Assembly (NCBI GenBank): GCA_913055845.1
Contig: CAJXKO010000001.1
Coordinates: 42,863 to 106,862 of the forward strand
Source of the DNA: an uncultured Bacteroidota bacterium
GTDB lineage: Bacteria; Bacteroidota; Rhodothermia; Rhodothermales; Salinibacteraceae
Reading direction: 5' to 3'
DNA: 64,000 nt
Made by a program: the position numbers and the translations under genes. Below the pieces are notes generated by a model that saw nothing but the letters and a program-made list of their open reading frames with translations, was not told the DNA's origin and made no database searches. Below are positions 15,894-25,135 of this stretch, piece after piece (within the stretch, counting starts at the first letter, position 1; each line of letters starts with the position of its first letter).

Positions 15894-17633
15894 ATGGTTC
15901 CGTCCGCCTCCGACGCTTGGCGTACTGCGCTCCGCGATCTCCGCGAGACGCTCCCGGAGCGAACGGTTCAGAACTGGCTCGACCCCATTAATCCCCTCGG
16001 GCTTGATACCGACGAAGGCGCGCCTACGCTTACGCTGCAGGTGCCCACGCCCTTCGGGGTACAGTACCTCCGCAGCCGTTTTCAGCGGTCAATTCGACAG
16101 GCCGTCACCGAAGCTGTAGGGGAGCCGACGGACGTAACCTATCAGGTGGCCCCGGAGGAGGAGCGTCCCGACGAAATTACGGCGGAGTCCGGCGAGGAAC
16201 GGGCGGATTCCGAGCGTTCCTCGCCTCCGTCGTCGTCCGGTCGGTCCTCTCCGTCTCCCTCCTCCCCCCGAACAAATGGGACTCGCCCCGAACAACCCCC
16301 AGAGCAGTCTTCAGGGGCGGAGGCGACCAACCAGGCGTCTGCGCCGAAAAACGGCCAAGACCCCCCCCCGCAGTCTCCGTCGACCCCTTCAGGCCACGCG
16401 CCCGACTCCGAATCGTCGTCGGATCACGGTTCAGCCTCAGAGCAGGCCTCCTCGCTCCCTTCCTCCTCTACGGAGGTGGCGGAAGAGGCCCCAGGGGTGT
16501 CGGAGGATGTCGCATCCGAGACGGAACTCCCCTCGCAGCGCAACGGCGCAGGCTCGGCCGACGAGCGCTCGGCCCTCTACGAGGAGGCCAAGCAGCACCT
16601 CCGCCCCGAGTACACGTTCGACGAGTTTATTGAGGGCGACGGGAACCGGCTGGCCCGCAGCGCGGCCTTTGCCGTGGCTCAGGAACCGGGAAGCACTAAT
16701 TACAACCCGCTCCTGGTGTACGGCGGCGTGGGGCTTGGCAAAACCCACCTCGCGCAGGCCGTGGCCAACTACGCCCTGGAGCACGAGACCGCCGAGCACG
16801 TGTTGTACGTGTCAAGTGACCGCTTCACGAGCCAGTTCGTACAGTCGGTTCGCGAAAATCGAATCGCGGCATTCTCCAGCTACTACCGACAGGCGGATCT
16901 CCTTATCGTCGACGATGTGCAGTTTTTCGGCGAGAAAGAGAAAACCCAGGAGGAGTTCTTCCACATTTTCAACGACCTGCACCAGAACGGAAAGCAGATT
17001 TTTCTCTGCGCTGATCGCCCCCCGGCGGAGATCCCGGGCATTGAGGAACGCCTTCTCTCCCGCTTCCAGTGGGGCCTAAGTGCCGATATCCAACGCCCCG
17101 ACCTAGAAACGCGCATCGCCATTCTCCAGCGCAAGGCCGCCCGGCAGGACATTGCTGTCTCCCCCGACGTGCTGGAACTGATTGCTCAGCGCATCGACTC
17201 GAACGTGCGCCAGCTCGAGGGCACGCTTACTCGCCTTACGGCCCTTGTACAGCTCGACGGCCGCACGCTGGACCTGGATACGGCCCGCCGCTTTCTTCGG
17301 GAGCATACCGACGACGAACCGGCCGCCCTCGATGCGGGCGACATCATCGAGCAGGTGGCCGACTACTTTCGCCTCGAAAAGGGAGACCTGCTCTCCCGGT
17401 CCCGAAAGCAGTCGGTGGCACAGGCGCGCCAAATCGCAATGTATCTCTGTCGCGAACTCACGGAGGAGTCGTACGCACACATCGGCTCCCGATTCGGGGG
17501 ACGCGACCACTCGACGGTGATTCACGCCTACCGCAAGATTGACGATGCCCTGGAGTCGGACACCGACCTTCAGGACGACGTTTCTACACTCACGTCCAAA
17601 TTGCAAAACCGGTCGCTGTCTTCAAGCCTGTAG
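15894..17633 (+). CDS. dnaA: Chromosomal replication initiator DnaA with an extended linker
   Basis: A 579-residue protein that binds and melts the origin. Domain I occupies residues ~1-80 (AWRTALRDLRETLPERTVQNWLDPINPL). Domain III is the AAA+ module, with Walker A GGVGLGKT (277-284) and Walker B LLIVDDVQFF. Domain IV carries the DNA-binding signature GRDHSTVIHAYRKI near residue 540. Domain II is about 145 residues of Ser/Pro/Glu-rich low-complexity text (residues ~85-230), so the protein is over 100 residues longer than the usual ~450. dnaN is not adjacent. The order here is hppD, dnaA, PLP enzyme, so an origin next to dnaA cannot be assumed. Confidence 0.96.
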   Translation: MVPSASDAWRTALRDLRETLPERTVQNWLDPINPLGLDTDEGAPTLTLQVPTPFGVQYLRSRFQRSIRQAVTEAVGEPTDVTYQVAPEEERPDEITAESGEERADSERSSPPSSSGRSSPSPSSPRTNGTRPEQPPEQSSGAEATNQASAPKNGQDPPPQSPSTPSGHAPDSESSSDHGSASEQASSLPSSSTEVAEEAPGVSEDVASETELPSQRNGAGSADERSALYEEAKQHLRPEYTFDEFIEGDGNRLARSAAFAVAQEPGSTNYNPLLVYGGVGLGKTHLAQAVANYALEHETAEHVLYVSSDRFTSQFVQSVRENRIAAFSSYYRQADLLIVDDVQFFGEKEKTQEEFFHIFNDLHQNGKQIFLCADRPPAEIPGIEERLLSRFQWGLSADIQRPDLETRIAILQRKAARQDIAVSPDVLELIAQRIDSNVRQLEGTLTRLTALVQLDGRTLDLDTARRFLREHTDDEPAALDAGDIIEQVADYFRLEKGDLLSRSRKQSVAQARQIAMYLCRELTEESYAHIGSRFGGRDHSTVIHAYRKIDDALESDTDLQDDVSTLTSKLQNRSLSSSL

Positions 17634-17654
17634 CGGCTTCGACCGGAGTTTCCA

Positions 17655-18803
17655 ATGTCTACACTCGATACACGTTCGATTCACGCTGGGGAGCCCTCCC
17701 CACGCATTGAGGGTGCTGTTACGCTGCCCCTCTTTCAGACCGCCACCTACACCCACGAGGATCCGGACGCGCCGCCCCGCTACGTCCGCTACAGCAACTC
17801 CCCGAACCACGAGGCCCTTCACGAGAAGCTCGCGTCCCTTACCCGCACAGAAAGTACCCTCGTCACGGCGAGCGGGATGGCCGCCATCTCCGCGGCGCTC
17901 TTGAGTCTGCTCGACGCGGGCGATCACCTCGTGGCACCCCGCAGCCTCTACGGCGGCACGCTGTCGCTCTTCGACGACCTGCTGCCACGGTTGGGCATCG
18001 AGCATACATTGGTGACGGGCAACACGAGGGAGGCCTGGGACGCAGCTCTCCAACCGAACACGACCGTCCTCTACGCCGAGTCGATCGCGAATCCACTGTT
18101 GGCGGTGCGTGACCTGGAGGCGATGGTAGACGTTGCCGACGCATACGACCTCGTGGCCGTAATCGACAACACGTTCGCCTCACCAGTCAACCTCCGCCCC
18201 GCCGAGCTGGGCTTCGATCTGGTGCTGCACTCCGGCACCAAATATCTCGGGGGACACTCGGACCTCGCGGCGGGCGTCGTGGCGGGCCCCAACGATTTGT
18301 TGGACAACGTGCGACACACGACAAAGCTTCTCGGAGGCATGCTCGACCCGCACGCCTGTTTCCTGCTCCACCGCAGCCTTAAGACGCTTGGGGTGCGGGT
18401 GCGAAAGCAGAATGAAACGGCGCAGGCCGTGGCCGAGGTCCTCACGCATCACGACGGCATCCACCGCGTGCGCTACCCGGGACTTGCCTCTCACCCGCAC
18501 CACGATCGCGCCAGCACCCTCCTCGACGGCTTTGGGGGCATGGTGAGTTTCGATCTCGCCCCGGAGGCCGATGTCGACGCGTTTTTCGAGGCCCTGTCTC
18601 TCCCTATCCGCGCCCCCAGTCTCGGAGGGGTCGAGACCCTCATTACCCAGCCCATCCACACGTCCCACAAAGAGGTCGCGCCCTCTGTCCGGGACAAACT
18701 TGGGATCACAGAGCGGCTCGTGCGCCTCTCCGTCGGGCTCGAAGGGAGCGACGATCTCGTGGATGATCTGACGACGGCGCTCGACACTAGTTTGACGGCG
18801 TAG
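17655..18803 (+). CDS. Cys/Met metabolism PLP enzyme (cystathionine synthase/lyase-type)
   Basis: A 382-residue fold-type I PLP enzyme of the trans-sulfuration family. The Schiff-base lysine is K196 in LHSGTKYLGGHSDLAAG. The neighbouring-subunit PLP-phosphate motif is YVRYSNSPNH, found in a subgroup of the family instead of YSRxxNPT. Further matches are AVIDNTFASP and SLGGVETLITQP near the C-terminus. The family includes cystathionine gamma-synthase, cystathionine lyases and methionine gamma-lyase; the exact reaction is not decided by these motifs. It starts 22 bases after dnaA on the same strand and may be read through from it. Confidence 0.83.
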   Translation: MSTLDTRSIHAGEPSPRIEGAVTLPLFQTATYTHEDPDAPPRYVRYSNSPNHEALHEKLASLTRTESTLVTASGMAAISAALLSLLDAGDHLVAPRSLYGGTLSLFDDLLPRLGIEHTLVTGNTREAWDAALQPNTTVLYAESIANPLLAVRDLEAMVDVADAYDLVAVIDNTFASPVNLRPAELGFDLVLHSGTKYLGGHSDLAAGVVAGPNDLLDNVRHTTKLLGGMLDPHACFLLHRSLKTLGVRVRKQNETAQAVAEVLTHHDGIHRVRYPGLASHPHHDRASTLLDGFGGMVSFDLAPEADVDAFFEALSLPIRAPSLGGVETLITQPIHTSHKEVAPSVRDKLGITERLVRLSVGLEGSDDLVDDLTTALDTSLTA

Positions 18804-18805
18804 CT

Positions 18806-18825
18806 CTCCCCTGCAAGGAGGGGAG
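18806..18825. terminator. Stem-loop between convergent genes
   Basis: CTCCCCT (18806-18812) pairs with AGGGGAG (18819-18825) around a 6-base loop. It starts three bases after the PLP-enzyme stop and sits eight bases from the end of the opposing hydrolase gene. There is no U-tract. It is well placed to end transcription from both sides. Confidence 0.42.
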
Positions 18826-18832
18826 CGGAGTC

Positions 18833-19681
18833 TCAGAGCTGGGCCTGGAAGAACGCGACGGTACGATTCCACACGGTTGCCAGAGACGTGGGGACCGTGC
18901 CGTCGAACGGATGTGCACCACCGAAGGTATGTCCACCGTCGGCCTCAACGAGTGTCGCCGTCTCCGTAGCACCCGCCAGCGTTTCCGCGGCCCTAAAGTC
19001 GACGGACGCATCGTCTCGGGCGTGCACCACGAGCCAGGGCACGTCGATGCGCGCCGCAGCCCCCGGCACGTCGAGCTCGTCTTGGTACGCCATCGTGTCG
19101 TCGTAGAGCACCTTGTTGAGACGCAGGATTCGCCCGGTGCGGCTGTTGCGGACCTCCGTGTAGCCCTGCGATTCCCAGTCCGCGATCTGGTCGTCACTGA
19201 ACCGGTTCACGAACGTAGCGACGGACGACCAGGTCACGAGTGCGTCGACCCGATCGTCGCGGGCCGCCTGGAGGATCACAGTGCCCCCGCCGCGCGAGTG
19301 CCCCATCAGGGCGATGCGATTCGGGGCCGCGGGCGTCTCCGGAAGCCCCCCCTCCTCGACCGCCCCCAGAACAGCCTGGAGGTCATCGAGCTCGCGAGTA
19401 AAGGTGTTGTCCGCAAACTTGTCGGGCTCCGTAAACTCCGTCGGTGCGTCCCGGTGCACGCCGTTGTAGGAAAAGTTCATGTGGACCGAGACAAAGCCCG
19501 CCCGGGCGAGACGCCGGCCCCACTCCGGAAACGGGCCCCAGTCCTTGAAGCCCTTGAACCCGTGGCAGAAAACCACTACAGGCTTGGAGCTTTCTCCCTC
19601 AACAAACCGCACGTCGCAGTCCACGGCGTCGCCGCGGGCATTGTCGACGACGAATGAATTCTCACGGACTGACGTGCTCAT
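18833..19681 (-). CDS. Alpha/beta hydrolase (dienelactone hydrolase-like)
   Basis: A 282-residue hydrolase with the full catalytic set: the nucleophile elbow GHSRGGG, Asp in VVHARDDASVDF, and His in EADGGHTFGG. The oxyanion-hole segment is VFCHGFKGFKDWG. No signal peptide is present, so it should be cytoplasmic. The family covers esterases, dipeptidyl-peptidase-like enzymes and dienelactone hydrolases; no substrate can be assigned. ATG 19681 was chosen, with a GTG one codon upstream. It faces the PLP enzyme and stands alone on the minus strand, 108 bases below rplI. Confidence 0.83.
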   Translation of the reverse strand: MSTSVRENSFVVDNARGDAVDCDVRFVEGESSKPVVVFCHGFKGFKDWGPFPEWGRRLARAGFVSVHMNFSYNGVHRDAPTEFTEPDKFADNTFTRELDDLQAVLGAVEEGGLPETPAAPNRIALMGHSRGGGTVILQAARDDRVDALVTWSSVATFVNRFSDDQIADWESQGYTEVRNSRTGRILRLNKVLYDDTMAYQDELDVPGAAARIDVPWLVVHARDDASVDFRAAETLAGATETATLVEADGGHTFGGAHPFDGTVPTSLATVWNRTVAFFQAQL

Positions 19682-19789
19682 CACGAGATGCGTCGGCCGG
19701 CGACGTCAAACAGATGAACTCAGCGGGCGTGATCGGAGGGGCTTTCACACACATCACGAGGGACACCGTAGGGGGGCACGCAATACGAG

Positions 19790-20239
19790 CTACCCGGACT
19801 CCGGAATTACCTGAATGTCAAGCGTGGCGGTCACGTCGTGTCCCAGGTCGATGCTCGCCGTGTAGGCCCCGACAAACCGGATGTCCTCGTCGAGCTCAAT
19901 ATCGCGGCGGTCGATGTCGAACCCGCGGTTGGAGAGCTCGACCGCAATCTGCTGGGTGGTCACCGTGCCAAATATGCGGTTGTCTTCGCCCACCTTCGCG
20001 GTAAAGACAACCTGCATGTCTTCGAGCTCGTTCCTGAGCTCCTCGACCTGCTCTTTCTTCGCGGCCTCCTTGCGGGCCTGCTGGCGCTGCTCATCCCGGA
20101 GCTGGCGCACGGCTCCGTCGGTGGCCACGCGGGCCAGTCCTTGAGGAATCAGATAGTTGCGGCCGTAGCCGTCGGCCACCTCGTGGATTTCCCCCTTTTC
20201 GCCGAGGTGCTCCACATCGTCAAGTAGAATAATCTGCAT
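19790..20239 (-). CDS. rplI: 50S ribosomal protein bL9
   Basis: A 149-residue protein. The N-terminal rRNA-binding domain reads MQIILLDDVEHLGEKGE, then VADGYGRNYLIPQGLA, the bL9 signature. A long charged connecting helix (RDEQRQQARKEAAKKEQVEEL) and the C-terminal domain (DNRIFGTVTTQQIA) follow. It is the last gene of the rpsF-rpsR-rplI run, 48 bases after rpsR. Its length is standard. Confidence 0.97.
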   Translation of the reverse strand: MQIILLDDVEHLGEKGEIHEVADGYGRNYLIPQGLARVATDGAVRQLRDEQRQQARKEAAKKEQVEELRNELEDMQVVFTAKVGEDNRIFGTVTTQQIAVELSNRGFDIDRRDIELDEDIRFVGAYTASIDLGHDVTATLDIQVIPESG

Positions 20240-20287
20240 AGTGCAATCGGGTCGGTGAAGTGGTGGAGACAGTTCGCCCGGGGTCGA

Positions 20288-20500
20288 TTACCGAATCGAC
20301 TCGGACACGTAGGGCAGTAGGGCCAAATGCCGCGCACGCTTGATGGCCGTCGTAATCTGGCGTTGCACGCGGGCCGGCACACCGGTCACGCGACGGGGCA
20401 GGATCTTGCCCTGGTTGTTGATGAACTGCTCCAGGAATTCGGTGTCCTTGTAGTCGACGTATTCAAGGTGCTCGTAATCAACGTCGTTTTGATCAGCCAT
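20288..20500 (-). CDS. rpsR: 30S ribosomal protein bS18
   Basis: A 70-residue protein. The family core is [20 protein letters not shown] followed by [31 protein letters not shown]. There are no zinc-binding cysteines, so this is the C-minus form common in Bacteroidota. The N-terminus is unusually acidic ([17 protein letters not shown]). It is 54 bases after rpsF. It binds next to bS6 on the 30S platform, which explains the conserved gene pairing. Confidence 0.96.
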   Translation of the reverse strand: MADQNDVDYEHLEYVDYKDTEFLEQFINNQGKILPRRVTGVPARVQRQITTAIKRARHLALLPYVSESIR

Positions 20501-20554
20501 GGGTCATCGTTGACTTGAATTCGGGGGACTCAGAGAGGGTCGAGAGGGGACGCG

Positions 20555-20938
20555 CTACTCGTCTTTGTCGGTCTCTTCCGCCGATTCCTCTTCGGCCTCC
20601 TGCGCACGGCGCTGCTTGCGCTTCTCGTAGTGGCGCTTCATCTTCGCATCCATGCGCAGGGTGAGGTAGCGCAGCACGTCGTCGTTCACTTCCAGTTCGC
20701 GTTCGAGCCGCTCGATCAGCGGGCCCGGGGCCTGGAAGTACATGTTGACGTAGTAGCCGCTGCGCTTGCGATCGATCTCGTAGGCGAGGCGCTGATTGCC
20801 CCACTCGTCGACCTCCAGGACATCACCGTCGTTGCTCTCGATGAGATGGTTGACCTTGCGGACAATGTCGTCCACTTGGTTCTGCTTGACGACCCCACTG
20901 ATGACGTACGTGAGCTCGTACTGATATTTTTGTGCCAT
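20555..20938 (-). CDS. rpsF: 30S ribosomal protein bS6
   Basis: A 127-residue protein. The ferredoxin-like core starts MAQKYQYELTYVISG and includes WGNQRLAYEIDRKRSGYYV and LEVNDDVLRYLTLRMD, both typical of bS6. A charged tail of about 25 residues (KRKQRRAQEAEEESAEET) extends past the core. ATG 20938 is clear; the frame stays open upstream to 21520 but that text is not bS6. ssb, often found between rpsF and rpsR, is missing here. Confidence 0.96.
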   Translation of the reverse strand: MAQKYQYELTYVISGVVKQNQVDDIVRKVNHLIESNDGDVLEVDEWGNQRLAYEIDRKRSGYYVNMYFQAPGPLIERLERELEVNDDVLRYLTLRMDAKMKRHYEKRKQRRAQEAEEESAEETDKDE

Positions 20939-21210
20939 GTCGTGTGTGCAGGTCCCTATGGGATGATAATGATCATACCCCTCGTAGAATTCCAGACGCC
21001 GGAATGCGGAGGAGCAGGGAGAATTTTCCAGTCTGTATGTACGACCGTCCACCCTCGAGGTCGCAGAAACGCCTTGAAAACAGGGTGAGGATTGCGGGCG
21101 CGAGGGAAATACCGCCTTGAAGAAGAGGTCAGAGCCCTGAGCAATCTCCTCTGCAAGCGTCAGGGTATTGCGTAATTCTCCGATCAACGGAATACGAACT
21201 ACGCAACGCC
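20939..21210. other. Leader region between prfA and rpsF
   Basis: 272 bases with no convincing gene. It should contain the rpsF promoter and leader on the minus strand. In many bacteria the rpsF leader has a hairpin bound by the S6:S18 complex; I could not confirm that structure by eye. Confidence 0.4.
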
Positions 21211-22284
21211 CTACAGATTCGCCAGCTTCTCGGCGTGCTCCTCGGCGCGGAGGGCATCGATAATTGGATCGAGTTCGCCGTCCATGATGGTCTGGAGCGA
21301 GTGATTTTTCTGGCCTCCTTCCAACCGATGATCCGTCACACGGTCTTGGGGAAAGTTGTAGGTGCGGATTTTGGCCGAGCGATCGCCGCTGCCCACCATG
21401 GAGCGCCGGGCCTCTTCCCGCTCCGCGCGCTGCTCCTCCATCTTCTTTTCGTAGACCCGCGAACGGAGCACGCGCATTGCTTTCGCGCGGTTCTTGTGCT
21501 GGCTCTTCTCGTCTTGACACGACACCTCCACCCCTGAGGGCGCGTGCTTAATGCGCACCGCCGAGTCGGTCGTGTTCACGGACTGCCCGCCCGGCCCCGT
21601 GGCCTTGAAGGTCTCAATTGTCAAGTCACTTGGGTTGATGTCAACGTCGACCTCTTCGGCCTCCGGCAGCACCGCTACGGTGGCGGCAGAGGTGTGGATG
21701 CGCCCGCTCGATTCAGTTTCGGGCACGCGCTGGACGCGATGCACCCCCGCCTCGTACTTCATCGTGCCGAACACGTCCTCCCCCTTCACGCCGAAGATGA
21801 CCTCGCGGAACCCGCCCTGTGTGCCGGGCGAGGCGTCGATGAGCTCGTAGGTCCAGCCGTGCTGCTTGGCGTACTGGGTATAGAGCCGAAACAAATCGCC
21901 CGCGAAAAGCGCCGCCTCGTCGCCACCCGCCCCGGCCCGGATCTCTACGATCGCATTTTTCTCGTCCTCCGGGTCCTTCGGGATAAGCTTCTGTTTCAAC
22001 TCCTCCTCCACCGTCGGCAGTCGCTCCTCAAGCTGCTCAAGCTCCGTCTGTGCGAGGTCTTCCATGTCTCCGCTCTCGGTCCGGACCATCTCTTTCAGGT
22101 CCTCCCGCTCATCCAGCAACCGCTCGTACCGATCGATGGCCTCCACCACACCTTCGAGCCGACTGTGCTCCTGCCCCAACTCCCGCATGCGATCCGGATC
22201 ATTGGCCACCTCCGGGTCCGCCATGAGGCTCTCGACTTCCTCAAAGCGGCGCTTCACCTTGTCAAGCTTTTCTCGCTCAATCAT
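21211..22284 (-). CDS. prfA: Peptide chain release factor 1
   Basis: A 357-residue factor that ends translation at UAA and UAG. The stop-codon reading tripeptide is PET in [23 protein letters not shown], characteristic of RF1 (RF2 has SPF). The catalytic GGQ is in [18 protein letters not shown]. The N-terminal coiled region ([19 protein letters not shown]) is standard. ATG 22284 (MIEREKLD) is the family start; the frame opens to 22326. No prmC methyltransferase follows, as it often does elsewhere. Confidence 0.97.
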   Translation of the reverse strand: MIEREKLDKVKRRFEEVESLMADPEVANDPDRMRELGQEHSRLEGVVEAIDRYERLLDEREDLKEMVRTESGDMEDLAQTELEQLEERLPTVEEELKQKLIPKDPEDEKNAIVEIRAGAGGDEAALFAGDLFRLYTQYAKQHGWTYELIDASPGTQGGFREVIFGVKGEDVFGTMKYEAGVHRVQRVPETESSGRIHTSAATVAVLPEAEEVDVDINPSDLTIETFKATGPGGQSVNTTDSAVRIKHAPSGVEVSCQDEKSQHKNRAKAMRVLRSRVYEKKMEEQRAEREEARRSMVGSGDRSAKIRTYNFPQDRVTDHRLEGGQKNHSLQTIMDGELDPIIDALRAEEHAEKLANL

Positions 22285-22360
22285 GCGGACGGGAAAACAG
22301 GTGGGACGGATAACGTAGCTTTCCAAAAACGAACCGCCCCGTCACAGGTTCATCCCCCAG

Positions 22361-24199
22361 CTACTCCACCGTCACGCTCTTGGCGAGGTTGCGGGGCTGG
22401 TCCACGTGGCAGCCGCGCAGCACGGCGATGTGGTAGGACAATAGTTGCAGCGGAATCACCGTCAAGAGCGGCGAGAGAAACTCCTTAGTCTGGGGAATCT
22501 CCACCACTGCCTCACAGAGGTTCTCCAGCTCCTCGTCCTTATCGTCCGTGATGGCGATGACTGATCCCTCCCGCGCGGCCACCTCCTCAATGTTGGAGAG
22601 CACCTTGTCGTAGGTACTGTCCTTCATGGCGATAAAGACGACCGGCATGGAGCGGTCGATGAGGGCAATGGGCCCGTGCTTCATCTCGGCCGCCGGGTAG
22701 CCTTCGGCGTGAATGTAGGAAATCTCCTTCAGCTTGAGCGCGCCCTCCAGCGCCACCGGGAAGTTGTAGCCGCGGCCCAGGTAGAGAAAGTTCGAGGCGT
22801 AGCGGTAGGTGTGGGCCATGGACCGGAGCGCCCCGTTGCTTGCGTCCAGCACGCGGCGCACCTGGTCGGGGACGCCGGCCAGGGCGCGAATGTTGTCGGC
22901 CATTTCGGCACGCGAGAGGGTGCGCCCCTTCGCCAGCTTGAGCGCAATCATCGAGAGCACGGTTACCTGTGCGGTGAACGCTTTCGTGGACGCCACCCCA
23001 ATCTCGGGGCCAGCGTGCAGGTACACGCCCGCGTCGGTTTCCCGCGCAATGGTGGATCCCACGACGTTGCAGATGCCAAAGCACGGTACCCCCTTGTCGT
23101 GCGCCTCGCGCACGGCCGCGAGGGTGTCGGCCGTCTCGCCACTCTGCGAAATGACGAGCACCACGTCGCCGTCCCGCAACACTGGATCGCGGTACCGGAA
23201 TTCACTCGCGTACTCGACCTCCACCGGCACCCGGGCCGCCGACTCGATGAGGTATTCGCCCACGAGGGCCGCGTGCCAGGAAGTGCCGCAGGCGGCGATC
23301 ACGACGCGGTCGGCCTCTCGAAGCTGATCCCAGTGGTCGTGCAGCCCCCCCAGCCGGATCTGGTTGTCTTCAGGCTTCACGCGTCCCCGCATCGCATCCT
23401 CCAGGGCGTCGGGCTGCTCCATAATCTCTTTCAGCATGAAGTGGTCGTAGCCGCCCTTCTCAATCTCTCCAAGCGACCATTCAAGCTCGTGCACTTCTTT
23501 CTCTAATGGCTCATTCTCGATGGTGGTGACCTCGTAGCCGGAGCGGCGCAGCGTAGCCATTTCGCCGTCTTCTAGGTACACCACCTGCCGTGTGTGCTCC
23601 ACGAGCGGGGCTGCGTCGGAGCCCACGAAGTACTCACCATCCCCCACGCCCATGATGAGGGGGCTCCCATTGCGGGCGGCGATGAGGAGATCCGGATCTT
23701 CTCGGGACACGATGGCGATGCCGTAGGCCCCCACCACCTGTGTAAGGGCCTGCCGCACGGCCTCGGGGAGCGACAGGGCGGTTTCCCGCTTCACCTCCTC
23801 AATAAGCTTAACGAGCACCTCGGTGTCGGTCTCACTCTCGAAAGCGTACCCTTTGTCTTCGAGCTGCTCTTTAATCACCCCGTGGTTTTCGATGATGCCG
23901 TTGTGCACCAGGGCAAAGACCCCATCCGAACTCACGTGGGGATGTGCGTTGGTGTCGTTGGGCGCCCCATGGGTCGCCCATCGCGTGTGACCAATGCCGG
24001 TGGTCCCTGCCATCGGCGAGCCATTCAGGCTGTTTCGGAGGTCGTCGACCTTCCCCTCCTGCTTCTGAACGTGGAGGCTATTTCCATCGACCGTGGCAAG
24101 ACCTGCCGAGTCGTATCCACGATATTCGAGGCGTTTTAGGCCCGTGAGCAGAAGATCTTCGGCCTCCTGGTTCCCGATATATCCTACGATTCCGCACAT
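22361..24199 (-). CDS. glmS: Glutamine-fructose-6-phosphate aminotransferase (isomerizing)
   Basis: A 612-residue enzyme that makes glucosamine-6-phosphate from fructose-6-phosphate and glutamine, the first step to UDP-GlcNAc for peptidoglycan and LPS. The N-terminal glutaminase uses Cys2 (MCGIVGYIG) with GIGHTRWATHG and VHNGIIENH. Two SIS domains follow (CGTSWHAALVGEYLIESAARV, SQSGETADTLAAVREA), and the protein ends in the family text LAKSVTVE. The full length is intact. It lies next to the LPS transport genes, which need the same precursor pool. Confidence 0.97.
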   Translation of the reverse strand: MCGIVGYIGNQEAEDLLLTGLKRLEYRGYDSAGLATVDGNSLHVQKQEGKVDDLRNSLNGSPMAGTTGIGHTRWATHGAPNDTNAHPHVSSDGVFALVHNGIIENHGVIKEQLEDKGYAFESETDTEVLVKLIEEVKRETALSLPEAVRQALTQVVGAYGIAIVSREDPDLLIAARNGSPLIMGVGDGEYFVGSDAAPLVEHTRQVVYLEDGEMATLRRSGYEVTTIENEPLEKEVHELEWSLGEIEKGGYDHFMLKEIMEQPDALEDAMRGRVKPEDNQIRLGGLHDHWDQLREADRVVIAACGTSWHAALVGEYLIESAARVPVEVEYASEFRYRDPVLRDGDVVLVISQSGETADTLAAVREAHDKGVPCFGICNVVGSTIARETDAGVYLHAGPEIGVASTKAFTAQVTVLSMIALKLAKGRTLSRAEMADNIRALAGVPDQVRRVLDASNGALRSMAHTYRYASNFLYLGRGYNFPVALEGALKLKEISYIHAEGYPAAEMKHGPIALIDRSMPVVFIAMKDSTYDKVLSNIEEVAAREGSVIAITDDKDEELENLCEAVVEIPQTKEFLSPLLTVIPLQLLSYHIAVLRGCHVDQPRNLAKSVTVE

Positions 24200-24346
24200 A
24201 CGCGTGTGGTAGATTGGTTATGACGAAAGAGGTGAGGAGCACATTGTCCCAGCAGGCCGCGCCGAATGGTCCCCGCCAGCGCCGTCGGGATCGCTGCACA
24301 CACAGAGTTGAGTACCACAAAAAACCTACCAGGGACGCCAGAGCAC

Positions 24347-25135
24347 TCAATATCGCTCCAGCGAGAACTTCTCCCCGAGGTATCGCTTGCGCACTTCGGG
24401 GTCGGCCGCGAGTTCTTCCGCGGTGCCATGCTTCAAGATTTGACCTTCGTATAGTAAATACGCACGCTCCGTGATTGCAAGCGTCTCGTGCACATTATGA
24501 TCTGTAATTAACACCCCGATGCCCCGTTCCTGCAAGCCCGCAACGATGCCCTGGATGTCCTCAACGGCAATTGGATCAACCCCCGCAAAGGGCTCGTCGA
24601 GCAGAAAAAATCGAGGCCGCGTAGACAACGCCCGCGCAATTTCGGTGCGCCGCCGCTCCCCACCGGAGAGTTCGTAGCCCTTGGAATCGCGCACGCGCTC
24701 GAGCCCGAATTCGCTGATCAGCGACTCCACGCGGGCAGAGCGCTCTTCGGCACTGAGGGATTGGAATTCGAGGACGGCGTGTAAGTTTTCTTCCACCGTG
24801 AGCTCGCGGAAGACGGAGGTTTCCTGGGCGAGATACCCTACCCCCCGGCGCGCCCGCTTGTACATGGGAAGACGCGTGATGTCGTCGTCGTCCAGGTGGA
24901 TGGTGCCCTCGTTTGGGCGGGTCATGCCCACGATCATGTGAAAGGTCGTGGTTTTGCCGGCGCCGTTGGGGCCGAGGAGCCCTATGATTTCACCCTGCTT
25001 TACCGTCAGGCTTACGTCGTCCACCACCGCACGCTTGTCATAGCGCTTGGTGAGGTGGCGGGCCGCAAGGGTTGACGGGTCATCGGACACCTCCCGTTCT
25101 TCGTGGACCCTGTCGGACGAGAAAGCAGCACTCAT
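24347..25135 (-). CDS. lptB: LPS export ABC transporter ATP-binding protein LptB
   Basis: A 262-residue ATPase that powers LPS extraction from the inner membrane. Motifs are Walker [13 protein letters not shown], signature ELSGGERRR, Walker [14 protein letters not shown], and the H-loop TDHNVHETL. The text [27 protein letters not shown] is characteristic of LptB. An extra ~20 residues precede the family start, so translation may begin inside. The ATG overlaps the stop of the OstA-like gene (ATGA), showing tight coupling. lptF and lptG are not in the window. Confidence 0.93.
   Translation of the reverse strand: MSAAFSSDRVHEEREVSDDPSTLAARHLTKRYDKRAVVDDVSLTVKQGEIIGLLGPNGAGKTTTFHMIVGMTRPNEGTIHLDDDDITRLPMYKRARRGVGYLAQETSVFRELTVEENLHAVLEFQSLSAEERSARVESLISEFGLERVRDSKGYELSGGERRRTEIARALSTRPRFFLLDEPFAGVDPIAVEDIQGIVAGLQERGIGVLITDHNVHETLAITERAYLLYEGQILKHGTAEELAADPEVRKRYLGEKFSLERY

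Noticed and set aside
17700..17860. Loss of the PLP-phosphate Arg in the trans-sulfuration enzyme
   Set aside because: The text YSNSPNH first looked like a missing Arg, but YVR just before it supplies the Tyr-x-Arg pair.
20939..21520. Upstream extension of rpsF into prfA
   Set aside because: bS6 begins at MAQKYQYELTY; the extension is not bS6-like and overlaps prfA.
24200..24346. glmS ribozyme or riboswitch
   Set aside because: Only 147 bases separate lptB and glmS, and I could not find the ribozyme core; the class is mainly Firmicute.
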